Positions 44,836 to 58,441 of a stretch of 64,000 nt of DNA are shown here, one piece after another. This DNA is from Bryum argenteum (taxonomy: Eukaryota; Streptophyta; Bryopsida; Bryales; Bryaceae). The stretch lies in contig CM073322.1 in assembly GCA_037043015.1 (NCBI GenBank), positions 30,499,864 through 30,563,863 of the forward strand, in the 5' to 3' direction. The notes below the pieces were generated by a model. The model was given only the letters and a program-made list of their open reading frames with translations. It did not search any database and was not told where the DNA came from. Numbering within the stretch: position 1 is the first letter of the stretch; each line of letters opens with the position of its first letter. Both the position numbers and the translations under genes were made by a program.

Positions 44836-44841
44836 TTGACT
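44836..44841 (+). promoter_or_regulatory. W-box (WRKY-binding) next to the chitinase TATA box
   Basis: TTGACT is a canonical W-box. The context GTCAACTTTGAC places two TTGAC cores in opposite directions a few bases apart, 20-30 bp before the TATA box. WRKY factors drive many PR genes; binding here is inferred. Confidence 0.45.
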
Positions 44842-44859
44842 AAGCTCAGTCAGGAGTCC

Positions 44860-44867
44860 TATATAAG
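44860..44867 (+). promoter_or_regulatory. TATA box of the chitinase gene
   Basis: TATATAAG, about 105 bp before the start codon. Confidence 0.65.
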
Positions 44868-44968
44868 TCCACCCTCAACACCTCACTTCATCACAACTAC
44901 ATGCCTTCAGTGCCAGCTTGATCACGCACTGTAAGTTTCATAGCTCGTCTTCTCCTGCTCTCACCAAC

Positions 44969-45958
44969 ATGACAGGCGGTCCTTTCGCAGCTGCCCTGGT
45001 GGCCATGGCAGCTCTGATGCTTGTGCTGCTGCCTGGAGCTTCAGCTCAAAACCCGTCGTGGACGAGCTTCCTCACCAAAGACCTCTTCAACAGGCAATTC
45101 CCGGACCGTGTTGCTTTCTACACTTACGAGGCCTTCGTGAAGGCCGGCGCATCGCCTTACGCTAACTTCGGTGCAGAAGGAACTCAAGACGACAGGAAGC
45201 GCGAGTTGGCGGCATTTTTGGCCAACATCAAGCACGAGTCTGGAGGTACCCACGATCATGCAACTCCCATTGTGCTATCACCATACAGTTGACATTTTAC
45301 TATCAATGATTCCCGTTCACTTAATACTCCAACTCCATGCAGTACATGCTATCACCATGATGTTACTATCAGTGGTTTCCGTTGACTTCATACTCTAACT
45401 CCAACTTGTTGGCAATTTTGGAGCACAGGGTTGCGGTATACCGTGGAGCAGAACCCGCAATCGATCTACTGTGATGCATCGAACAGGAATTATCCGTGCG
45501 CTCCTGGAAAGACATACATCGGCCGAGGTCCCATTCAGCTATCATGGTAAGATGATGTTAAATACTTTCTCTTTGGAAATCATCCAAGAATTGGGTCTCG
45601 ATCGGGGGATATGTCATTGGCAGTATTTCAAGTTGGTGACTTGTTGGGGTGCAGGAACTACAACTACGGAGACTGCGGGAAGGCTATTGGAAAGAACTTG
45701 CTAGCCAACCCCGACCAAGTGGCTCAGGTCCCCGAAACGGCATGGCAGACAGCCATCTGGTTCTGGATGACTCGAGGTCCGCACGCCGCCATCATGAGAA
45801 ACTCCTTCTCCGGCACCATCAGGGCCATCAATGGCGGCCTGGAGTGCGGGAAACCCGCAGGAAGTCAGGGGAACAACCAAATGCAGACTCGCGTCACGTA
45901 CTACAAGAACTTCTGCAGCGCCCTCGGTGTCAACCCCGGCACTGACCTCACTTGCTGA
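44969..45958 (+). CDS. GH19 chitinase (PR-3 type), secreted
   Basis: Three exons with GT-AG borders: 44969-45245, 45429-45546 and 45655-45958; 232 residues. Cleaves chitin of fungal walls, acting in the apoplast. The signal peptide ends LPGASA (26) before Gln27. There is no chitin-binding (hevein) domain and no vacuolar tail. The catalytic Glu90 lies in KHESGG (equivalent to HETTGG) and the second Glu99 in [26 protein letters not shown] and GPIQLSWNYNYG are the GH19 signature. The protein is shorter than hevein-type chitinases and has the compact catalytic domain seen in classes II and IV. TATA box and W-box lie just upstream. A fragment of a second copy is at 35710. Polyadenylation signal AATAAA near 46007. 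Confidence 0.93.
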
Positions 45959-46338
45959 TCGCTGGATCGATCGAATAGCTCTCCCGATATTGAATTGATC
46001 GGATGCAATAAAATGGCATGGAGAGATCCACAATACAGTCAGGTGGAATACAATGATATAGTGCAATAAGAATACTGGAATAAGTTTAATAAGTGTTGAG
46101 CCTGATCGACGAAATGTTGATTCTGCTCTTGTAGCAGTCCAACTTAATCGACTAGACTCGTGTGCATTGGCAAACGACTCAAATATGGAATAAAGTGGAA
46201 GTCGCTGCTTTTAAACTTCATAGAGTTTGATTCTTAAATGTGTTCTCAATTTCGCTAAGTAAACTGACGATATGAGAAGGTTGTTCGAGATACTTTGAAA
46301 ATAGGCCTTCGTGTCTGTTTGGTTGGTTCTTCTGCAAC

Positions 46339-47084
46339 TTAACCCTGGAACGTCGGAGCCCATAACCGTGCCCTGAACTTTGATATGTCTTACTCTGAAT
46401 CCTCCATTTCGCCACTTTACCTGAAAGTAAAGTATTTTATTTTATTTTTCGTAGATGTGATCACATGCTTTTCATATGCTGTAAAAATTTCAGATTTTTT
46501 TGGGAAAATTTGAAATTCAAGTGAATTTTCAAAGAAAAACCAAAAATAATTCATATCAAATACAAATTACTTTCAAAAAATCTGAAATTTTTAGAATAAG
46601 GGGACATTGTAGTGAAGAATAGCATGGTGTAATCCATGGTTTCGTGTCATGCTATGTTTGAAAATTGAGAAAGAGACCCTATAGGCATGTAAACTTAAGG
46701 TGTCAGTCAATCACTAGATATTAGGAATTTCTTGAAATTCTAACTTGGAGTAGAAACAAGACTTGGTAAGATTCATTTTATGAATTGAGCTTGAACTCAA
46801 AAGAGATCATTTAGTTGTCTAAATTTGAGACTTAATAAAAGTAGGAAAAAGTTGCAGAAATGCACTTTGTGGTGATTTGTTTTTAACCATTCTTTCAACT
46901 TTCATACCACATGTGATCTTAGGAAATACCCTAAATGACCTCAAATGAATTCCATGATATGCTATTATCATTCATAAATCCAATTACAAAAATCATGAAT
47001 GAAATTCATCCCGCAATAATAGGTTACAGTGAAAATGTTCTGTTCATCGGACATAAAATGGCCGCTCCGACGTTCCAGGGTTAA
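46339..47084. mobile_element. 746-bp TTAA MITE
   Basis: TTAA at 46339-46342 is followed by CCCTGGAACGTCGGAGC, and its exact complement GCTCCGACGTTCCAGGG precedes TTAA at 47081-47084. The 17-bp perfect inverted ends and TTAA duplication fit piggyBac-type MITEs. The terminal sequence differs from the CCCTTAAACGCCC family, so it is a second family. No coding capacity. Confidence 0.9.
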
Positions 47085-48017
47085 GGATGTGCAGCACAAA
47101 GCGTCAAATTTGCACAATGGAGTTTTTTCAAATTTCCAAGATGGCAGATATTACATGTCACAGTGGCATGTTTTTTCTTCGTTTTCTAGGGCAGAATGAT
47201 ATCAATGAGTGATTTTCACATATTGTTCACCAAGACAGAAAAAAACTGTTGAGTTTTTGTTGCCCGAATGAAAGTGTGTAGTTGAGGACAAGCATACCAA
47301 TTTTAAAAAAATACTGGAGTAACGTAAACACAAAATACAAGAATGCCACAAGACTTCAACCAATCAGATCACACTTTCAGGATAAACTCCAACCGATCAA
47401 CCATTTGCATACCATGACGCATCACACAATTGGACAAAATCCCATCTGATACAATGAAAGCATTGGTCCATGGACAACAGCTGTGTAGAAACAGGATCCT
47501 CATTAATGAACAACGCTGGCTCTCTACAATCATCAAAAGGAGGCTGCAAGGGACTAACAGCACAAGTGGTCAAACGAACGAACGACTAGTGTAGGCACAA
47601 TCATTACATTGCCAACCAGTTGGACACTCCCGACACACTAGCTGCCCCGCATTTCAATAATAACAGTACAGGGCTCCCTTTAGTGTGTTAGGGTTCTACA
47701 TGAGGCAATCTCCCGAGAAGCTCGGAACCAAAAGTTGGGAGACAAACGAGCAACAGCTAAATCTTCACCGACAGGCCAGTAAAGATCTTACCTTTCTTAT
47801 GTTAAGACCCGCAAAAATACCTCCGGTGCATACCACGAACTACGAACTTAGGCAATGGTGCTAAACTGTTACATTTCTGTTTTGGAAAATCCTGTTCCCA
47901 ACCACAGATGAGATTCTGTTGCAAAACAGAACAATTCGCACTGGTCATTCTAGGTAGTAATCAACATTACTGCTGCAGCTGCATGTTGAGTAGTGCAAGA
48001 CTACAGTGTCGGCCAGT
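47085..48017. other. Downstream region of CAND1, no gene seen
   Basis: Contains the likely 3' untranslated region of CAND1. No other signal. Confidence 0.5.
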
Positions 48018-51000
48018 TTAATTCAGGTCCATAATGTCCCCAGCGCCGAGTGTATCGCTCTCATGACGCACTGCGTTGTACTTCTCTGCAAGAGAGCCGA
48101 CCTTGACCGTATGGTTCATGAAAGATTTGAATCGCAATGTAGGCTCCCCACTGTCATCCATACAATTACAAACGTCAACAACTGAAGGCCCTACAGAAGC
48201 ATCACTTGCACAGAACGTGTAGGCCAGGACCCTTCTTTCAACGCAATGCTCAGACATACCTTATCCGGTTCAGGGAGTCAATAGCACGAAGTGCACTTCG
48301 AATCATGTCCTCGTTGCGGTCAACCTCTTGCTTGACAGCATCTGGTTTTGTCTTGTGTTGAATTGTCTTTTCCAGAGGGTCCACAAGCGCATCCATAACT
48401 GTATCAAAGAATTCACTTCGTCACTCATTTTAAGCAGCTACTCACATTTCCTTCAATTTCCGGTAAAACTAGCGAACGACAATGCAATAGCTCATGAAAA
48501 TGAAAAGAAACTGCTTGTACCTGCCAAAACTGCACCCCCACACTTGGCTGCCAACTTTGATAAAATAAGGTGGCATGGCATCTTCACATCATAATGATCT
48601 GCACAGAAAGAAAGCCAAGACAATTTGTTCTAAATACATCAAATTTGGGGCTTAAATGGCTGCACCTTCAGTTGCAAATCCAGGACCCAATATTCAGACC
48701 CTCTCTGATGGGCTGCAATAAAAACGATGATGAAAAGCAAACAGGGACGCACCTGCTAAACCAGACAACAGATGAGGAGTGATGAAAAGTGAAGGATCAA
48801 TCTTGTCCAGGCAGCTATCGAGCAGTGTATCCACACATTCGAAAGCTCCCTTTCTAAGTTCCAACCCGTCGTCCACAATATGCTTGAAAGGACCGAGATC
48901 CACAGTCCTGATCAGCTCTTTCTGCACATCAGGAACAATAAAAACTCTCAGCGCAGATTTAGGATCACTCTAATCACTCAGAGTGATCGGAAGAACTGGT
49001 GAGCTCTAAGATAGGAACTCCGATGAGAACTGATTCTGCAGAACCGAGAAAATAAGCATCCAAATAACTAGCCACGTCGGACAGCATATCATGTAGATAG
49101 GAAGTTGCTTTACCTTGACTACTGTTTGATCATAGAGGAGTGGCAATAATGTGGGCAATAACTCCTTCACCAGTGCGGGCTTATTATGGGCTGCTGTACT
49201 CAAAGCTGAAACTGCGGCCCTCCTTACATGCTGGCATTACAATCAACATGAGACATTTCACTAATCCGGATCATGCTGGAACTGGCGAGAAGGTCATAGA
49301 GTACGCTCCTTCGTACTAAATCGCATACTAAGGATTATCTTACAAAACAACAGCAGCTACTCTTAACAAATACAAGCTCCACAAGATAATCTAATGAACT
49401 CTCTAATCTCTGGTTCTTATAGACCCATCATAGGCTATTTAGGAAAAGTAAAAATCTTACCCTATCTTCATCCTTGATAAGGAGCAAGAATGATGAGATA
49501 CATGACTTGACGTAGGAGTCAATAGGTTGCGGTCGCTCAACGATGGTATATTTGATAGCAATAACCACTGTGGCTCTAGTATAGGCTGAGGGACTAGCTG
49601 TGCGTTCCTGAGACAAACCAAACAGATATGCATGAGACCGTGCTGAACACAGGATAGGTAGATACATCTACACTATCAATAATCAAACGACAAGTACCGC
49701 CAAGAGCCAACCTTGAGAGCAGGCACCAATTTCTCAGGTTCAATGAGCGCCAACTTTCCGAGACACTCCGCAACGACATTGCGAACCCCTTCCTCTTCAC
49801 TCTCGCAATGTGTGAACAGCAAACTCAGGATTTTTTGCACGTCTGCATCTTGCAGATCCATATTTCCTTTTGCTTCACCATCCATAGATTGGCGTGCTAT
49901 CACCTCCTTCAAGGAATGAAGAAGTAGATACTGAAGTTTGGCTTGGCGGTCGATTTGGCTAAGAATGACAGGTAGATACAGAGCCAAGTTCCCAACGGCG
50001 ATATTGCCCAACGCATATGATGCGGCAGCCTTAATCTCCTCAGTTGGAGACTGGAAAGATCTAATTACAACGGCTTCGATGTTGGGGTGGTTACTTAAGT
50101 CCTTCCTTCTTCCAATTTCGCCAAGGCATAGCAGAGCTAATAGCTGAGTCTGCAATCAGACAGGAGTGACTTGATTAATTGAAACAGAGTAATTGATGAG
50201 TTGAACATTCATGCGATACGTAAGCAGCTAGTCAAATTTCAAGTAATACAGCATGAACGATTAAAATCATCTTCGATGTCAATAAATTTTAAAGAAAATT
50301 TTGAAGAGTTCTAAGCAAGAAGTGTCATCTGAAAATTCAAGATGTGACGATTTATGACTTACTGCATCCGTGCCACCGCTACTCCTTAGGGTAGAAACCA
50401 GCATGCTCACAGTCTGAGTGCACTGAGCCTCTCCTGCTGCGAGACAAAGTACTGCCGCACATTGCGCAGTAGAATGAAATGCCTGCTTGCTGGCAGGCCC
50501 ACCAGGAGATGCACTCCTTGCAGTAGAAAGTAAAGCTTCTAATAATGTGTCAAAACTTGTATTTGCTGATTGTACCAGCGCCGCGAAGAAGGCTTGAAGT
50601 GTCTGATATCCACGTATATCCAAGTCAGCCCTACGTTAGTCTGGCATCGTGTATTCATTGAGTGGATAAACTAAGTATTATGATACTAAGCATTAATGGC
50701 TCATTTACTGAAAGATCATTTAGATTCGGCTTCAATGATATTACCTGCAACGCTTGACCCTGCAGCAAGGAACTTTTAACAAGAACGAGCGCTTGAGGCA
50801 GAACACGTTCCCTAACAGCAGCACCAGCGTTGGAGTGGTGCTTCTTATCAACCATCATGGTACAACATAACTCCAACGTTAACGCTGTCATGTGTAAGTC
50901 TGCGTCACTGCAAAGCCAGGAACAGATAAGCCTTCTCACTGAGGCCGCAAATACAGAAGCACATTAACAACATTAAGACGTACTCGTCGAATGTATTGGA

Positions 51001-54000
51001 AACCTCGAAGAACTGGGACCTGTGTCATCTACATTGCATGATGACTATGAGTTTCTCAATACGCATTCTGGTTGTCAAATGAGGGGAGGTACGCACCTAA
51101 TAAGCGAAGATAACTCCGTAACAATAGATTCGTAACTGGCTGGGCTTATTTTGTTGCTGTAAGCAGTAAGCAACGAATTCAATGTGCCCAATGAGGCCTG
51201 TCTCAGGGCTCGGTTTGCCTGCCAGAATTGGGTGCTTGGTTAATTGCGGCAGCAAAATCATGCTTTCATTACATACAATCGGGTGCATTTCAAGAAAAAG
51301 TCCCTCAAAGAGATACAAGATTATGCATACCTTGCGTAGGAACGTAGTCAGCTCCGTCACAACTTGTTCTAAGACTGAGGATAAGTCAATATTCAAAGGA
51401 GACTCTGCAATAGTCGCAAATGCCTGTGTTCCAAGAGAGTAGTGTCAGAGCGAGGAAACTAGTAACATTCCAAGCACTCGACAGGATTCGCAGACATGCT
51501 TCAGCATGCTACAATCAGACAAACTATACAAACTTCAGTGAATTGTAGCTCTAACCTTAACAGCTGTGAGTCTTGTGATTTCATTGCGCAAACGCTCCAG
51601 CAACAGAGGCAAGCATGTGCCAAGCTCCTTCTTGAGGTGATCTCCAAGGATGGAAATAACAAGCCCCATGCAAGATATTGCACATTCCTTCACTTCCTGT
51701 AATGCAATTTACAATATAAAGCTCAAATTCAGGCTTGACATAACACCAAACGAACTCCGAGGAGGCGATTTGTGCCTTCATGATCGGGAGTTCACAAATG
51801 CACTACACCAAAACTTAATCATGCTTGGATGCACCTTGCAAGGCCACTTCTCAGCTGAAAGAGCGACAAACCTGATCTTGATCTTGAGCCGTCAACCGCT
51901 TGAAGATAGCATTGTAAATGGGTTGCACAAACGGTACAAAATTGAAAGCAGGAGGCTGCATAAATTCGCAGATAAATCAGATCCTAGAAGTTGCTCAACA
52001 AGAAACAATACCACTTGATAAAATCATCATGCCGTTTTGAACTGTAAACTTTTGTTCGTAGCTTATACCACATACCATAACACAAAGATGAAATTAGAAT
52101 ACACAAACAATGAACAGTATTCCTAGAAATCAACGAGCAGAATCTGCAAACTGTACGCCCACCATGGGAAGGGTAGGACTACAAAATGACAGAAGAAAGC
52201 CAGTGCTTACATTATCGAAATTAGGGCGAATCGCTTTAACAAGCTCTCCACAAACTCTCAAAGCCTCGGCAGTCACTTTGTAATATCTCTCTCCGACAGC
52301 AGCAAGCACAGGAGTTGATAAGGTCTGAAACAGGGACAGGTCACATAGTGTTAAGGCAGATGACCTACAACTTCTAACCATTACAAGCACAACTGATCAA
52401 CAGTCGCAGGGCTGAAGTTCAACAAAAAACGGAGACTTTTCCCCAAAACAACCAGAACTACTAGTTATTTCTGCAACAAAGAGCAGATTGAGATACATGA
52501 TACACATGTGTGAAGCAAGTTAAGCATACCATACCTTAACGTGTGGATGAAAGACTGCCGGTGCATGGGAAGCCATGACCAATCGAGTGAACACTAGAGC
52601 TTCAATTTTTAAGTTGGAGTTCGATGCTTTATCCTGTAGCAATAGACCAAGTTGTGAGGAATTCAGCCAATAACGTCACTCAACGCAGTAAAATCTGAAT
52701 TCCATGATCGGCACTTACATGCAACGCCTTTTCGATGCCAGGAACCAAAGAACCCATGTGTTCAGACAGGGAGTTGGGTAGCACTATGACCAGCTCCTTC
52801 AAAACAGAGAATGCTCCCACCTGACGAAGTCAATAGATTCGACATATTAATACCTCGCTAGACTTCTTTATCGCCGGAAAACGCCAGAAAATCACGAAAT
52901 TGACCGCTGGGTCAAAAGGTTCAAGCATCAGCTCTTTAGAAGTTTGAGCTGAAGTCAAGAAAAAAACCAGCAAGGAATTTACCTTTGTCTTCAAGGATTT
53001 CTCACGAAGCTGCTTGTTTAGTGACTTAACAACCTTGGAAACTTCCTGTTGTAGCACATGCAAAGGACTGCCAAAATCCAAATAAAATAAAATGTCAATT
53101 TTCTTGACATCACTAGCTCCGAATTATTTCAGGGAAAAATTCTGCCTCATTCAAGAATGTGACACAAGAGGATGCACTCAGGAATGAAATCATTGCTCGG
53201 TTTCTAGAACTCAAAATATCATGAGGTGAATAATGCACCTAGATGGATTCTGGAGGCCTCCAGAATTTTTCGTCACATTCCCTGTTTGCCGGAGAAGATC
53301 AATAAAAGCATTGAAGACATCGATCTGATGAAAAGTAGGAGCCAGTTAGTAGGTAGATAGAATGAACGAAGTCTACCGAATTCCCCGGTGCATTGAAAAA
53401 AACAATGCCCTTCGCCGTCAGATCAATAAAAGCATAACTATCCTTTCTCCCGCATTATTAAGTTTGAACTTTCTAACAAGTTTGGTCCCCGTAGAAAAGA
53501 CAGCAGAATATTTTGCAACAATTACCACAACTCTACTTTTCAGCTTTCACAAATTTCATATTACTATATTATAATCAAAGTGTGACGCGTGCGGTAAAGA
53601 AGATGGCTTGGTATATACCTTAACATTTTCCTCCCTCTCCTTGAAACGCTCGATCAATTTTGGACTGGCCTGGATTACCAACAAATCAGAGTGTGAGATA
53701 CATCGATTCCTAAGCTTAAGTTAGAGAAAAGAAAAGAACTATAAGTGATCATGTCTCTCAAAAAACACATCAGCTGAAATGTCAGTATAAGCAGTGTCAT
53801 AGAAGTACCAATACATGGCATACATCAATTCGAGACTACATACTCCGTACGAGATATGCCTGAAAATAGCCTCTAGAAAAAGAGCAAGATCAATACTTTG
53901 ACATAAAGAGTGGCAAGCATCTCAGGTCGCGAAGAGATCACAGCCGACAAGGACTTAGCCGCAGCCCTTCGCACTTTCCAGCTCACATCTTCATCGTCAC

Positions 54001-56766
54001 TGTACTCATCTGCACTCTCCCTGTCCACAAGATGAAGATCGTCAGGCCAAGTCTCTAAAGAACCGAACACATTCGTGGATCGTAAAGAGATGTCAAGTCT
54101 AATCTCTTGCAGTAGCGCTAAGACAACAGAGTAATATCTGATTCAAGGCATTAACGAGACAAAAACACTACTACACCTAATGGCGGAAAGATTCATTATC
54201 TATTCAGTATACGTAGTAAGAGACATGAAGAATTATGTCCAATGGCATGCTCTAGTAATAAACATGCATGTTCTAAAGAAAGATTAGAGGCAGTGTCCAT
54301 ACTCATCCTCTTCTTCCTCTCCATCCATATCCTCGTCCTGGTCTTCGTCCATATCATCCGTAAAATTGGGGTCGTAACTCAAATACTCCAGACTCAGGTC
54401 CAAAATCAAGCCAGTATGAGGTGCAACATCTCTAGGGCATCGTAGAATGAAACTCTCCAACGCCTGATACAATATAGGAAACAATAATGAATATAGTCTG
54501 CAACAATTTCAATTCATTTCTTGATCCACAGGAAATAATTAAGCTCATATATTACAACATCAAAATAGAACAAGGTACAATGAAATCTTCAGTCTATTTC
54601 AGGTCATTTATGAAAGCCTCAATACGTAATCCTCAGAATGGCCTCTCAAGCCTCAATTAAAACAGAAGCGCCAATGCAAACTGGAGTCATTGCCAACCTC
54701 TTAAGCCAGTTTCGAAGATCTATAGCGAAAAGACATGATATTACATCAGAAAAGGAACCATTATACCTGTAAGCTGTTCTCTCGTAGTTCATCATCATTC
54801 TCAGATGCATTGTGGCAATAGCTGATAAGGAGTGGGACAACTTCGTTCAAATGTGGGCCAAACCGATAACCAACTGCACGGCTGTCGGCAAAACACAACA
54901 TTTCATAAGATTTAGAACTTAAGTAATCCACCAATTCATCGAAACAACCAGAAAGCAATGACATGAGACTTCAGTAATCCTACACGCAAGACCTAATGGA
55001 GAACCTATTAAGTCACTAGAGCCTACCACTACGATACAGTATGATCGTACACCACACTAACTTGACATGGCTACTTGGCAAAAAGTGCTGCCGAAGGACA
55101 CTGCCTGTACGACATGTACATACCACCTGCATGACAATTTTGAGTTCGCAACCGCCTAGTATTCTGACTACAAGGACGTGCTCACCAGAACGCCCCAATC
55201 ATTTGAATATTAGTCCTAGTCATATCTGGTTTCACGTCTTTGTTCTTCAATATCTGAACAACGTTGACAGTTGCTCTTGCAAGAAGGTCATCAGACATGG
55301 TAGCAGCCAAAGTCGCTGCAAACAAACGCATGTGTCAGCACCGATGTGCAATGATCTTCATGAAGAGACATACAAGCATAAGCCGATTCAATACTCGCAA
55401 TCCCTCCACATCCCAAAATACATAAAGTTTCGACCAGACCACCTTCCACAGTGACCTTCGATACTTACCAAGACATTGGATGGCACGCTTTCTAAGACCT
55501 GCACGTTGCAAGTTGAGTTGCACTAGCAGTGCGTTCATCAACTTCTCATGGTCAGCAGTCATGAGACTTCCAAAACGATGAAGAACATCACACAAGATAT
55601 CCAGGCACTCACTCTTCACCTCTGTACTTGTGTCCTGCCACAACATCGTACTTTCGCATAAGCTACAGAACTTGACGACAGTACATCGAAGATTGGCTAT
55701 AAGTTCATCAGATCATTCGGAAGCTAAACCAAGGACATATATGAAGGCCAGGCAACAAACCGGATTTGTTATGCCCTTGATCAGCTTTGGGGTGAGGGAG
55801 ACAACCACACACTGTGCAACATTCCCACTAGAGATCTCAGCCACAACCGTCTTCAGTGCGATACTCGCAATGTCCCGCTGTTGCTCTTTGCCGGTAAGGA
55901 GCTTCTGACACAAAGATTCCACAATCTCCACAACTCTACCCTCATGAACCTTCTTCACCAATGGCGCCAAGCTGCATGCAGAAGTTGTTGGAATCAGAAC
56001 ATAATTTCATCAGTGACGAAACCAACTAACATGCCGAACAACTATATATGAGACATCAACATCCATTTTGCGTTTGATCGCACTTGTCTTTTACCCTAAA
56101 CTCTACAACGAAGACAAGAAACCCATCGAAAATACTCAATTTTGAGATCCCCTTCACATGCTAACTGTATGTATGTAAAAAGACACTGATGAAGCTTACC
56201 ACTTGACTGCAAGCCCTGATATATCTCCTGACGCATCATCAAGTTGCTGAAGAACTATTTGTGATACTTTGCGCTCTGTATCTGAATCTAATTTAAAATT
56301 ATCTTTCTGGAGCTCGTTCAGCAGGTCAGATGTGGCCATGTACCGAAAGTCCTTATCTTTTGAAGCAATCTGCAACGACAACCAGAATCATCAGAACAGT
56401 AAAATAAAATCGGTGACAAAGAGCTCAGCTGATGCTTGCTCAAACTGCTGCCGTTGTATTCTCTGAACTCTACAATTTCTGATGATCACCGCCTGACCGA
56501 TTAACTCCAAATAAGAAGACTGACAGAATCCTCTCTGAATCACTCATCTCATAGATCTTCATAGATGAACTCAGCTGCAGCTAGAAAAATCAACCACCAA
56601 ATTCAGGAGAAACTCAAGAATCAACCGCGGATAAAAAGAGACTTGGAAGGCAGTGAAAGTATTAGTGAGAACATCGCTCACGATAATTTAACACAATCTT
56701 TCGAAACGGCAGAATTTATAATAGACTTACCTTTTCTAAAATCAGGCCCACTGCGAGACTCGCCAT
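48018..56766 (-). CDS. CAND1: CAND1, cullin-associated NEDD8-dissociated protein
   Basis: I assemble 27 exons with GT-AG borders totalling 3714 bases, in frame, 1237 residues (Arabidopsis CAND1 is about 1219). Exons: 56766-56731, 56369-56200, 55971-55761, 55634-55469, 55315-55186, 54881-54767, 54463-54303, 54020-53897, 53669-53619, 53324-53239, 53067-52983, 52820-52719, 52633-52535, 52324-52211, 51955-51872, 51696-51556, 51423-51331, 51218-51097, 50907-50745, 50602-50363, 50149-49712, 49607-49461, 49230-49114, 48921-48753, 48598-48521, 48398-48260, 48150-48018. The protein is a HEAT-repeat solenoid: [12 protein letters not shown] start, [16 protein letters not shown], an acidic loop ([16 protein letters not shown]), [36 protein letters not shown] and [20 protein letters not shown]. 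It binds unneddylated cullin-RBX1 and swaps F-box modules in SCF ligases, hence roles in auxin and other hormone responses. It acts in cytosol and nucleus. All exons appear intact. Confidence 0.96.
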
Positions 56767-57604
56767 CTTGACAGTCTGTTTAATCAGTTGCCTCTGATGG
56801 TCGTGCCAAACCTCGCAATAACCGTTCTGCCGCTGCTTCCGGTTGTCAATCAGATTACAACATCGATGGAGAGCGTACTTCCCGATTCAAAAGATGTCGC
56901 TCGAGCAGTAATATTCTACACACGACGCCAGCCAGAAATATAACTCAAGCACACAAAACTTGAAAGGTCCGCCAATTAGGTCCTCTGTCACAATGCCATC
57001 TGACAATCGAACCTTTATTAGTGCACAAATTCTACACCTCACCCTACTGCAGGCAGAGATTCTCATCCTTCTGCATTCCGCAAAATCAAAACGAAAGCCA
57101 ACTACTGAACTTTGGACAATAGCGAACCTCTGAGTCTCACAACAACACCATCAAAACGAGTTCGTTTCCAATCGGGAGAATGAAATGACCACAATGCATG
57201 CATTCTCATCACATCGTGGATAAAGGCACGATTACAATGAGTGAAACCTATTTACAAGAAAGAACGTAAAACTTCCGGTCCAGGCGACATTAGCGCACAA
57301 AGCCCTAATCACTGTACAAATTGTGCCAATTTCTCATCTCCAACTCCAATTCAAAATACACATCGACGCAGATTCACAATTCAACTTTCCACGCTCCCGC
57401 AAAAGTCCTCGAATTCCAACTTACTCAATCCGATCAAACGCCACTCCAAATCGGAAGTGATAGCGCGATCGCCTGAACAAACACAAACTACTCCATTGCC
57501 CGAAAAAGCCGTATCTAACAAATTATAAACCTAAACGAAACGAAACCCTAATCGACGGAAAACAGAGATACTGAATTGAGCAGGTGAGCAGAAAATTAAC
57601 TCAC

Positions 57605-57735
57605 CAGCTGCGACTGAGTCAATGGAAGAGAGCAGCCCGGGACAGAGCCGGATTGCGAGCTGGCGAGCGAGAGTAACAGGAGTCTGATGTTTTCTAAGCT
57701 CCACAGCTTCTTCTTCTTCGTCCCCTGTGCACTAG
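57605..57735 (-). other. Probable 5' untranslated exon of CAND1
   Basis: A minus-strand donor (CGCAGCTG then GTGAGTTAA) ends at 57605, preceded by a GA-rich leader. It would be joined over an intron of about 0.8 kb to the exon with the start codon. The exact acceptor upstream of 56766 and the transcription start are not determined. Confidence 0.5.
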
Positions 57736-57949
57736 CACTGTTGTCTTTTCCGGTATAGCTTTGCTCTGTCCTTCACTTGCATGCCCCGGCCCAAAATTTA
57801 GGGTTTCGCTGTTGGGGAGGAAGGACGAGTACAAGTTCGAGTATTCCTTGGGATTGGAGTTTCATTCAAATAAACATTTTTTATTCCGGCCGGCCACTTA
57901 TCAAGTAAAATTATTTCAAATTATTGTGATGGGCTACATTTTGTATTAT

Positions 57950-58143
57950 TATTGTGAGCTTGGAAAGACGTGTTTTTTTCTTTTTTCTTTTTTCTTTTTT
58001 CCTTGTTGTCTTTAAAAAAATTGTTTCGTTTGTTAGATTTTCAATCATTATTGTGAGCTTTGAAAGACATTTTTTTTCTTTTTCTTTTTTCTTTCTTTAT
58101 GTTTAAAAAATATTTTATTTCGTTCGTTAGATTTTCAATCAAT
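57950..58143. repeat. Imperfect tandem duplication with polypyrimidine tract
   Basis: Two units of about 97 bp each run from ATTGTGAGCTTTGAAAGAC through a (TTTTTTC)n tract to TTAGATTTTCAATCA. Confidence 0.8.
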
Positions 58144-58441
58144 ATTATATATAAGCTTTTGGCCTAGAGTAAAAGATTCATGACGGAACACTTAAGAGAC
58201 ATGAAATTCTTGTACTTCCATTACCCTTGAATGCCGACTTCTTCATTTTATGAATAATCTATAGTTTAAACGGTTATTCTTTCTTCTTACAACCTTTTTT
58301 TGATTTGTCATGAAGAAATATGATGAAGACTAGTGGGACCCGTGCCGTTGAGCACGTTCAACTTGGATTGCCTAAAGCTATAAAACATTCATAAACTTCA
58401 AATAAGTTTATACAGAAAATATTAAAAAATACATATCGAAT

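Noticed and set aside
57971-58095. Pyrimidine tracts as a possible retroelement polypurine tract or promoter
   Set aside because: No LTRs, primer-binding site or coding region nearby. They are explained by an imperfect tandem duplication.
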